NCBI GenBank assembly: GCA_003568945.1
Contig: BDIP01000128.1
Location: forward strand, 1 to 29,860
DNA from: Kipferlia bialata
Taxonomy: Eukaryota; Fornicata
DNA length: 29,860 bases
Reading direction: 5' to 3'
Below the pieces are notes generated by a model that worked only from the letters and a program-made list of their open reading frames with translations, made no database searches and was not told where the DNA came from. A program made the translations under genes and the position numbers. Positions 1-8,700 of this stretch are shown piece by piece. Position 1 is the stretch's first letter, and each line of letters opens with the position of its first letter.

Positions 1-55
<55 letters not shown>

Positions 56-139
56 CTCAGCATGTCATCGGCTGTGTCAGGTGGGGGTATCTCTCTCTAT
101 GTCTCTCTCTTATATCCTATAGGTTCAGAGCGTGACCTA

Positions 140-173
<34 letters not shown>

Positions 174-183
174 TTACCCCCAG
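1..183. repeat. GA/CT microsatellites in intronic DNA at left edge
   Basis: A (TA)n stretch leads into a (GA)n run at about 11-51, and (CT)n runs follow at about 91-110 and 142-171. The last (CT)n run ends in a pyrimidine tract and a TTACCCCCAG acceptor at 183, so this stretch is read as intron of the plus-strand gene that starts outside the window. A near copy of the first bases of the next exon lies at 122-142 (reported separately). No complete exon can be supported before 184. Confidence 0.75.
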
Positions 184-2933
184 GCTCTGAGCGTGACCTA
201 GTTGTCGTTGGCACAGACTCTCTATCCGAGACCTCTCTCTCCCACTCTCTCTCTAGGGGTGCAGCAGGAGAGAGAGAGAGAGGTGTGTCCAACCTCATGG
301 CCTCTATGCTATACAGTGAGGACAGTGAGAGTGAGGGGCACCCCACATACGCAAAGGAGGAAGTGGAGGAGGAGTATGTGCTTCCACCACACACTGAGTC
401 TCTATCCCTTGCTGGGGAGGAGACCAAGCGTGTGAGTCCCTACGAACAGACGCAGAGAGAGAGAGAGGAGAGAGAGAGAGAGGAGAGGGAGATGCAGCAG
501 GAGCTAGAGGAGGAGAGGGAGAGAGAGAGAGAGAGTGACGAGGAGGAGGAGGGTTCTATGCTTGATATCGAGGATGATGCAGACGAAGAGGAAGAGTCTC
601 CCATTCCCTCAGACAGAGCATACACACTACTAGGAGACATGAACAGAGAGGAGAGAGGGGGGGGGAGTGATAGAGACCTCCTTAGTGTCGAGAGAGAGGC
701 AGAGAGAGACGCCGCTAGGGAGACTGGAGAGCACACCTATACCGGCAGGGGTCCCTCTGATCTCACACCCACACCGGTGGCAGAGGTATGTATGTGTGTA
801 TACATATATGTACTTTTGCAATAAGGTGTATAGGGAAAAAACTAATTGTCTTCCCCCCCCTGACCCTCCAGGTGATCCGTCTGACACCCGAGCCCAAGCC
901 TGTGCAGGATACACGCAGGGGGGGAGAGGGGGAGAGGGAGAGAGAGAGAGAGTCCCACCACCTGGACAGGGAGAGACAGCGGCAGTCGGTGCCTTGGCTG
1001 GAGAGACAAAAGGAGAGACAGAGGGAGAGACAGACTGTCACAGAGAGAGAGAGAGAGATGCGTCTTCCTGTTGCTCAGTTTGATGGCGAGGGAGAGAGAG
1101 AGAGAGAGAACAGGAGAACCATGGAGATTCCCAGGAGTGGGAGTGATAGACCTGTATCTCCTGCCGAGGCCAGCAGAGACAGAGACAGAGAGGGAGAGAG
1201 GGAGATAGAGACAATGGGAGGATCACAGAGTAGCGTGGAAGGTATGGTAACTATCCCGAGTGTATTCCCATATTTTGTACCGTGGTGGTCATATCCTCAC
1301 CCCCAGCCCTATCTCTGTCCGAGGGTATTCCTCTCTCTCTCTCCCTCTCTCTCTCTCTATCTCTCTCTCATCCCTAGCCCTGTCCCTCTCTGAGGGCTAT
1401 GCCTCTCTGCTGAAGAAGCAGGCAAGGGTCATGGCACTGTTACAAAGGTACCCATATGTATACAAGTGAGAATCTCTCTCCCTCTCTCTCTTTCTCACCC
1501 TGTAGATCTGAATCCCTTCGCACCTCCCTCGATGACCGTCTCCAGGCAGCTCTGGAGAGGAAGAGAGAGAGAGCGGCAGAGAGAGAGAGAGTACAGGCCA
1601 AGGGGAGGGAGACACAGCTGTCCAAGGTATGGATGACTCTTCAAACGCATACGTACTGTCCGTCAATAACCCTCTAACTCTAGAGACTACTATTCATACT
1701 ACTATGGATATATTGTAGTTGTGTACTCGTAATCCATTACCTCTAACCCTAAGGGTGCCATGATAGACGTGTCAGGACAGGTGGCACTGAGAGTCTCGTA
1801 TTAATATATATAGTTAATGTGTATATATATTTAGACTGTAGTGTCTGAGTTATCTCATCCCAGGGTGTGAGGACAGGTGGCACTGAGAGTCTCGTATTTG
1901 TATATATAGTTAATGGATACATGTCTAACCCTCAGGGTGTGAGGACAGGAGGCACTGAGACCGAGGGCCCTGTCCTTCAACAGACCCTCACCCTGCTGTA
2001 CAGCCTGACCAACACAGCAGGCAGTGACCTGGAGAAGCAGAGGGAGAAGAACGCTAGGTACTCTTATACGAATGATATAGTGAATATAGTATATACTGTC
2101 ATCAATTTAGTATATATATACTGCTGGGTCAGACCTGGAGAAGCAGAGGGAGAAGAAGAACGCTAGGCCATTTTGCACCCAACTCTATATATATTAGAAG
2201 TATAATATAAGGAGAAGAATGGTATTCATACACACTTTTTACGTCCATCTACATGTATGCATATGTATGTATGTAACACCCACCCCAGGCTCCAGGCCAT
2301 GGTGGATGAGGACAAGCAGAGGGAGAGACGCAGTGGCAGGGCGAGGACTAGGTACATATATACATGTTTACTAATACTGCCTCACTGCTTCTTGCTTAAG
2401 CACGGAATTATGTAATAGTAGTGGCCTTGACCCCAATGGTAGTTACTGCACATGGTCGTATACACATATGTAGTATGTCCTTTAACCCCCAGACGAGGCC
2501 AGGAGAGACCCCTCAACATGGAGGCCCTGCCCAGCAGTCTGGTGGTGGCTAAGAGGTATATACTATATATATAGAACACATATAGTGAATATATAATATA
2601 TAGAGAATATATATATATATTCTACTGGTATCTACTGCCCAGCAGTCTGGTGGTGGCTAAGAGGTGTGGATATAGTATATATAGTATACATAGTATCTAC
2701 CACATTGTACTATACTCTCTCCCCCCCCCCCCACCCACTCTCCCTCCCTCCCTCCTGTATAACTCCATGGCTCAGTGTGTATGGCCACCTGTTGACAAGG
2801 GGTGGTCTGGCCAGGGTAGGGGTATGGGAGGAGGCAAGTCGTACGGAAAATGGAGACACCCAGTCTCCTCCTACTCTCACTCTACTTGTACAGAGAGCCA
2901 GTCCTAAACACCTCTAATGGCAACAGAGGGTAA
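184..2933 (+). CDS. Partial multi-exon gene for an RE-rich, highly charged protein (unrecognised)
   Basis: I do not recognise the family. The 5' end lies outside the window. Frame-compatible exons are 184-785, 872-1241, 1378-1447, 1506-1626, 1936-2057, 2289-2351, 2493-2555 and perhaps 2894-2933. Each internal junction has GT...AG with CTNAC- or CCCAC-like acceptors and matching phase. The first two exons encode acidic and Arg/Glu dipeptide runs, largely from GAGAGA microsatellite translated as RERE. Later exons look helical and conserved-like, for example SLLKKQARVMALLQR, LDDRLQAALERKRERAAE and VLQQTLTLLYSLTN, so a coiled-coil C-terminal part is likely. A small alternative exon at 1864-1893 could add ten residues. 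The C-terminus is uncertain: the last exon could instead be read in another phase after an extra exon near 2785-2818. No signal peptide or membrane segment is visible in the part present. Confidence 0.7.
1771..1960 (+). repeat. Three tandem copies of an intron/exon-start segment
   Basis: The segment GGACAGGTGGCACTGAGAG with its AT-rich tail occurs at 1771-1819 and again at 1864-1915. Its first 25 bases recur, slightly changed, as the start of the exon at 1936-1960. The second copy has its own acceptor (ending 1863) and a GT donor after GAGAGTCTC, so it could act as a 30-base, frame-neutral alternative exon. The first copy has diverged at its 5' side. Confidence 0.8.
2026..2166 (+). repeat. 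Copy of an exon 3' end inside the following intron
   Basis: The last 32 bases of the exon ending at 2057 (from GACCTGGAGAAG to AACGCTAG) recur at 2132-2166 with a three-base insertion. The copy is followed by GC instead of the GT donor, so it looks like a dead splice site. Confidence 0.85.
2527..2665 (+). repeat. Identical 31-base copy of an exon end and donor
   Basis: The last 29 bases of the exon ending at 2555, plus its GT donor, recur without any mismatch at 2635-2665. The copy also carries an AG (CCCAGCAG) that could serve as an acceptor. Both copies are followed by AT-rich sequence. Confidence 0.88.
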
Positions 2934-3277
2934 CAAAGACCTCAGTGGTATTATCAAGCAATTTCCACTTGTACTAGGCCTAGTATGAGCAGTGAATGAG
3001 TGAGAAGGAGAGGGTTTCATCGTGGCAGTCAGGAATAATGAGACAATTATCCGATCTCTCGGTTTCGGAGCTTGTCACTCTTGGCTCCTGTGATGGTGTA
3101 CTTGGCATCTATAACAGAGCAAATATGGCTCACATTGATATCCGTGACACCTTCTGGTATACTACTAGTATATATGAGAACATCGCATACTTGAGCAGTG
3201 TGCTGGTCTATCTCTCTCTCTCTCGTTTGAACACTCTACGCGTACAACACGAAAGGTATCAATATATCGTACATGCT
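2934..3277. other. Convergent intergenic spacer
   Basis: This lies between the uncertain end of the RE-rich gene and the stop of the minus-strand Ala/Leu-rich gene. Short frames exist on both strands, but none has splice signals or protein-like composition. I see nothing else in it; it probably holds the two 3' untranslated regions. Confidence 0.5.
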
Positions 3278-4328
3278 TTAAGTGAACTCTGTCTCCCCCC
3301 CTGCCCCCTCTAGCACTTCGTCCACCAGATCTGGGGGCAGGTGTCTGTTGTGTGGGAGGGGGCCTGTCCTCACCATGGCCATGCCCTGGGCCACCCTAGC
3401 TGCACCTGCTACAGTCTCATCCACCCTGGCCACTGTGGCCTCGAGGGAGGATAGTGCGGCAGCCAGAGACGCGGCACTCCTACCCACACTGGACGGGACC
3501 TCTAGGTGCTCCCGAGAGGCATTGGTAGCCTGCACAGCAGCCCCAAGGCCTAATGGGTGAGATGGAAGTAATACTCAGAAACAGATCATAACACCGATAA
3601 TTAGAGGATACGCACCTTGCTGCCACACTCCTGTGAGCTCTGTGAGTCTCTCTGTCAGGCTAGACAGTGCCGCACTGAGTGATGCCGCATCGAGGGCAGA
3701 GGCTGGGGAGGCCACGGCAGATGGGTCATGACAGTGCATTGCCGTGTCTCTGCTGATAGCCCTGTCGGCATGGGCCAGGGCATCAAGCACCCTGGGTCAG
3801 TCAGTACAGGTCAAGAATGTAATGGTAGTGAGAGTAAGAGGAAGTGAGAAGAAGGCAGTTGCCATAATTAGGTCCTCAACGCCAACAAATACAGTAGAGT
3901 AAAACTGTATGTATTGAGTATACCCACTGTCCTCACCTATTGATAGGGGGGGCTGGACCGACAGGGGGTAAAAGTGGAGCTGTAGTTTCGTGACTCTCTG
4001 CTTCACCGCCCTCCCCCTCTACTGACTCCTCCTGTCGCATCTGTTGCACCAGCTTTGTCAGTAGGTTGGTCTGTGCTTGCGAGGCCACCGTCTGCCCCTT
4101 CCTGACCTCTCCCAGCTGCCGGGCCCTCGGCTTCCTCCCCCTCCCCATCCTCTCAGATATGGCTAGGGCCACATCAGGGGGGTACAGGGCGTGGAGGTAG
4201 TGGGTGACAGAGGCAGAGTGGCTGGCAGCACCAGCACGCTGGAGGTCCCTCAGCAGACACCTATCCTCCCCCAGACGGACAGGCGACACCAGTGCGTCCA
4301 GCAGACGCAGACACTGGGGGTCAGCCAT
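3278..4328 (-). CDS. Three-exon gene for a ~279-residue Ala/Leu-rich helical protein (unrecognised)
   Basis: Exons in transcript order are 4328-3937, 3791-3616 and 3549-3278 (stop TAA). The introns join in phases 2 and 1, and the acceptors end CTGACCCAG and CTCACCCATTAG. The protein starts MADPQCLRLLDALVSP, has a basic GRGRKPRAR stretch near residue 65 and an acidic EGEGGE patch near 110. After that come heptad-like Ala/Leu segments such as ASLAAALSSLEATVARVDE, which suggest coiled coil. No enzyme motif, signal peptide or membrane helix is seen. The start is not certain: the codons for ADPQ are themselves GCTGACCCCCAG, a perfect acceptor for this genome, so the true first exon could lie further upstream. 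It is transcribed divergently from the giant gene. Function unknown. Confidence 0.68.
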
Positions 4329-4544
4329 ACACACTTCCCCCAGAATCTAGTGCTAGGTGGAAGAGCGGCCAACGGACAGAGACTACTCCTCAATACAAAG
4401 GGTGTAGCACTCAGACTGACAAAAAAGTAGACCTCGCGCTCTCCAGCGGGCCTCTATCCATAGGCTTAGGTTAGGGCTCTGGTACCAAGAGACGGCAGCC
4501 CGCTATACTGTGTCTCTGTGTGCCATAGCCGATGAGCTCTAGGC

Positions 4545-4571
4545 AAGGGGTGACGCTCTCGTCAACCCCTT
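4545..4571. other. Perfect-but-one hairpin (11 bp stem, 4-nt loop)
   Basis: The left arm AAGGGGTGACG (4545-4555) pairs with CGTCAACCCCTT (4560-4571), leaving one bulged A and a four-base CTCT loop. This is a strong inverted repeat in non-coding DNA between two divergent genes. It could be a protein-binding palindrome, a structured RNA leader or a chance hairpin. Only the pairing itself is seen. Confidence 0.5.
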
Positions 4572-4722
4572 CGTCGCATGCTAGAAAGAGTGAGTCCCTC
4601 CTACTGTATATATGCACTCTCTGTATGAATACAACATGTATCATTAGAGCGGGCCGGTGCCAACTGTCTACCAGTCAAGGTCAACCACTGTGTCTCCCTG
4701 TGAGCCCTCCCCTCACCCCCAG

Positions 4723-4813
4723 ATGTGTCTAGAGTCCAGCTGGTGTCGTCTAGAAACAGGCAGGACGGGCCCAGGATCATATCATCCACCCCAGCGCCAC
4801 CAGGCACCAGTAG
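4723..4813 (+). other. Possible orphan exon upstream of the giant gene
   Basis: A textbook acceptor (CTCACCCCCAG, ending 4722) precedes an open stretch beginning VSRVQLVSSRNRQDG and ending STPAPPGTSR. An AG|GTAGGG donor follows at 4813/4814. If real it enters in phase 1 and leaves in phase 2. I could not find a well-formed upstream exon. Joining it to the giant gene would require acceptors at 4938 and 5005 that lack the CTNAC signal. It may be part of a small separate gene, an alternative 5' exon of the giant gene, or chance. Confidence 0.25.
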
Positions 4814-5006
4814 GTAGGGGGTATGTGTGTCTGCAGTTTGTATGTGGGGCGGAGGATGGTGCTTTGACTGATATGTTGCGCGTGGCGTTTCTGAATACGG
4901 TCTCTGTTATATATAGTATCGACCTCTGCCCCATTTCAGTATGAATGCCAGTCTCCGGTACTTTATGCCTTGATTTATCCCTGCTGAGTCTCTCATTTAT
5001 ATCAGG

Positions 5007-5716
5007 ATGCGACCTATAGACTCTGTGTCTGCCTCCCCACCCCGTGTTGTTGCGGCCTCTCATTCCAACCCCCATGCCCTACCTGCCATGAACCCAATCA
5101 AGGACGGTATGTGGGTACATACACTGCAGTACACACCTCAATAGAACCCCCCTACTCCCCCCCCTCTCTGACGCAGTGCCGTCCGACCGTGGTATGGGCA
5201 TGACTAGGGGTAGGAGCATGGTGCCCCAGACATCCTCCAACACTAGGCCGGACAAGCCTAAGGGGAAGGCAGACCGGAAGAAGGACTCACACCCAAGGTC
5301 ACCGGGGGGAGACAGATCACCCCAGGCAGGACAGGCCAGCGAGGGGGGGAAGGGGCTGCTGAAGCCTCTGTGGTACAAGGTGGGAGGGGTACATATGCAT
5401 TATTTGTGCATTCACATATATACTCTCGTCCCTATACACCTTCTCTACCTATCTCTCACTCCCAGGAGATGCCCTTCTGGCGGCAATACAGATGGTTGAC
5501 ACTTTGGGGCTGGTTAGGTACTTAGTTGCATCGATCTAGCACGCATGTGCCTCTATCTGCATAAGTGTACATCTTAGCCACTCATGTGGTTGTGGTCTCC
5601 TACTGCGTGCCCCCCCCCTTCCTCCTCTGACCACAGCACTTGTGACCATTTTGCTAGGTGTCTGCTGCGTGTATCTGTTGCGCTTTGTGTCCAGTGGTTC
5701 AGTCAGTACAGGGCAG
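5007..5716 (+). CDS. Giant protein, exons 1-4: cytosolic tail and membrane anchor
   Basis: Exons 5007-5106, 5177-5379, 5466-5517 and 5637-5716 encode about 145 residues. The tail is rich in Pro, Ser, Lys and Arg (for example TRPDKPKGKADRKKD), with no hydrophobic N-terminal leader. Exon 3 encodes FWRQYRWLTLWGWL and exon 4 continues ALVTILLGVCCVYLLRF, giving one strongly hydrophobic helix split by a phase-1 intron. An aromatic/basic belt lies on its N-terminal side. By the positive-inside rule the N-terminus is cytosolic and the rest luminal or extracellular (type II topology). The two adjacent cysteines within the helix could be lipidated, but this is a guess. Confidence 0.8.
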
Positions 5717-8700
5717 GTGGGTGCACAAGAGTGTATATACGTGGGTGGTATGGTTACTGATCCCCCCTCCCCTCTCAAGACTGTAGTTGTGTTAGTGTGA
5801 CATGGGTGTATGTATGTCTGTATTCTGCTCATCCCTCACCCCAGGACACTCTAGTGTATGGGTCTGTGTCTGCCGATAGAGAGGGTGCTCTCACTGTCGA
5901 CAGGGCCAGTGGCACAGACCCCCTACTGTCTCTCTCCGCTGTCAACACAGACACCTCAGGCGACACCTCAGGCCTCTCCCCCCTAGTTGATATGACCTGG
6001 GACACAGGGGCAGGCACAGCAGGGGCTGCATACCCTGTGCTGTCTGTGGCAACGTCAGATGGGGCAGCCCCAGCAGTGCTGTCCATATCATCGGGCACAG
6101 AGACCTCCTCCAGTCAGGAGGCTAAGGCTGAGGGGAGGAGCCATAGTGGGGTGGTAGGTGCCCCGTCAGCACATGAGGGAAGAGGGAAAGACATGTCTGG
6201 GGCCGGTGTCACAAAGTCCACCTCCACGCCCTCTCTCTCGCTCTCTGGTGCTGATCTGTCTGTCCCTGACAATGCCATTAGTGCCCAGACCATCGATGTG
6301 GATGGAACTGGGCACCTGTCTGCCTCAGACGACACCTTTATCATAGGCAGTGATGGCAGTGCAGTAGTAGGGGCAGAGGGAGGGGTCGCACTGAATGCCA
6401 GCCCCACCTCCCTGCCCTCCACCTCCATCCCAGCCTCAGGGTCTGTACACCTAGTGCATAGGAGTACGAGAGATGACTCGGCCGGGTACTCTGAGGTATA
6501 CGGGGTGCAACGGGAGACATCGGTGCTGTACATACTACTCTCTCTCTCTCTCAATGCATTCACCCCCCTCTCACCACCCAGGCCAACCCAGCTGTCACTG
6601 TGTATGGTACCGGTGATGCCACCACCAGTGACACAGACACAGAGTCTAGGCTGCACATTGAGTGCTCGGACACGGCCATGTCCGCTGTCCTTTCCTTAGG
6701 AGACGAGAGAGTGGCCGCAGAGGCAGGAGAGGTAGGGAGGAGTAGTAATAGTGAATATATGTTCATCCTTGTGTGCTGCCTGACCTCAGATTCTTCTGAA
6801 CGGTCTGTATGAGATTGGCTACAGCCGTCACTCCGACTCCCTGTCCCTATCCCACACGGCCAAGGGGTACCCTGATGTGTCCACCCCCATACTAGGTGTA
6901 GCAGTTGATAGAGAGGTATCTGATATGGGTGCCACGCTCACTGTGGCTGGGGGTGTGTCCTCTGTCTTTGAGGCAGATGTCACAGTGGGGCAGGTCCAGA
7001 TAGCAGAGAGCACCATATCAGCCGCGGACAGCGCTACCCTCACCCTCGCACCCTCCGACAACAACTCCATATCCCTCTCAGATGCTGATGTGTCTAGTGT
7101 CGGGAGTCTCTGCACAAGTGGACTTTGTATTAGGTACAGTTCACACATTAGCCATATGTTGAGGTGTTAATAGTGTGTGGTCTCCTTCTCTCTCTCACAC
7201 CCAGTGGCAATGAGATCTCCACAGATGGGGACCTGAGGCTCAGTGCCCCTGACGGTAACATTGTCCTAAACCAGCAGGTATGGTCAAGAGCAATCCGTAT
7301 TTGAGTCATTTGCATTGTAGTCCTTCTCTCTGTCTGTCTATATTCTCTATCCCTCCTCCCACCCCAGTCCATGACCATCGAGACCGACTACTTCACTGTG
7401 GCCTCCCTCGTCTTTGCAGGGTCTGCCATCACCACCCTTTCGGGTGACCTTTCCCTCCAATCAGCCTCTGGCACGGTAGCCATGGCAGGGCAGACCCTCT
7501 CCCTGGATGGGATGGACCTGGCAGCAGGGGGGATCACAGGGACAGACGACCTGGTCCTGGCTTCAGAGGACGGTGAGTGTATCTGTATATATATGCAGGA
7601 TATACCTTTGTGTTAAGCTGTCACCCTCTGTGCCTCACCCTAGGGAGTGTCTCAGTTGATGGAGACCTTGAGATTGTAGGGGGTGTCGTCCTGACCGGCT
7701 CCTCCTATGAGTCCAGAGTGACAGCCAGGGGTGGCACTGTGTATGTGGGTACCCAGGGCACAGACGATGTGACCCTGAGGGTGGGTGCCCTAGAGCTAAC
7801 AGACTGCTCCATATCAACAGCCAACAGTATCACTGATGAGGGCAACCTTACCCTCAACGCATACAGCAGGGTGATATCCTTTGCAGGGAATGACCTGGAC
7901 GGTGGCATCCTGGGCACTGTCACTGCATCCTCTCTCTCTACTACAGATGATGGCATGGTCCTGAGTGGCAGTACAATCACAACGCCAGGCGACATGGTGA
8001 TCAGCCCAGGTATGTATATGTATATATACGTGCAATCTCTCTTAACACTGTATACTCACCAATCAGGTGGGGACATTGACATTGGGCCCAGCACCATTGT
8101 TGGGTCTAGCACAGCCGGAGTGGAGCTAGGAGGCATGGTCTCCCTCGATAGTCTGGGCCTTCATGCGCTGCTCTCAGACCTCACCCTCGAGGCCAGTAGT
8201 GGACGGACAGTTCTCACCCATGCCAGTACGTGCAATGCTTGTTAACCTATACTTGGCCAGTGATACCCTCTTCCCTCTACTGAGTACGCTTACCCTAGGT
8301 GCTGATACCGGGGGCACTCCGAGCCTTGTGATAGGGGATGCGACTCTCGACTCAGGTGGGGGCAGTGTGTAGTCCATTCTGTATCATGCATCAAACATCC
8401 TCCCCCCTCTCTTCTGACCCCCAGACAGTCTTCAGAACACATCGGACACCCTGAGTATAGTGGGTGCCCCCCTCAAGCTGTCTAGCCAGTCTCTGGCTGT
8501 GTCAGTGACCAGTGACATGACTGTAGGTATGGTAGTTGTGTGGTCAACTCACATTGCTGTAGGTGTATAGACACCGTATGTATTAGCAACACTCACCTCC
8601 AGGCTCTGTGTACACCTTCAAGGCCGGAGACCTCGACATCACCAGCAACACCCTCTCCAGTGGGAGTGGCCAGGACCTGAGGCTGGTGGCGGACTCAGGT

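Larger units (their letters stand above)
4329..5006. promoter_or_regulatory. Divergent intergenic region, presumed bidirectional promoter area
   Basis: About 680 bases separate the start of the minus-strand gene from the first in-frame ATG of the giant gene. No promoter motif of this lineage is known to me, so none is called. Two things stand out and are listed separately: an 11-bp hairpin at 4545-4571 and a possible plus-strand exon at 4723-4813. Either could belong to a 5' untranslated region. Confidence 0.4.

Noticed and set aside
2991-2997. AGTGAAT after the first gene as a Giardia-like polyadenylation signal
   Set aside because: The motif is not found after the other genes' stop codons, so it cannot be called.
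4601-4836. Minus-strand stretch containing PGGAGVDDMILGPS and DDTSWTLDTSG, faintly like a Kelch repeat
   Set aside because: There is only one weak unit, no consistent neighbouring exons, and no phase that joins the downstream minus-strand gene. A plus-strand exon over the same bases has better splice signals.
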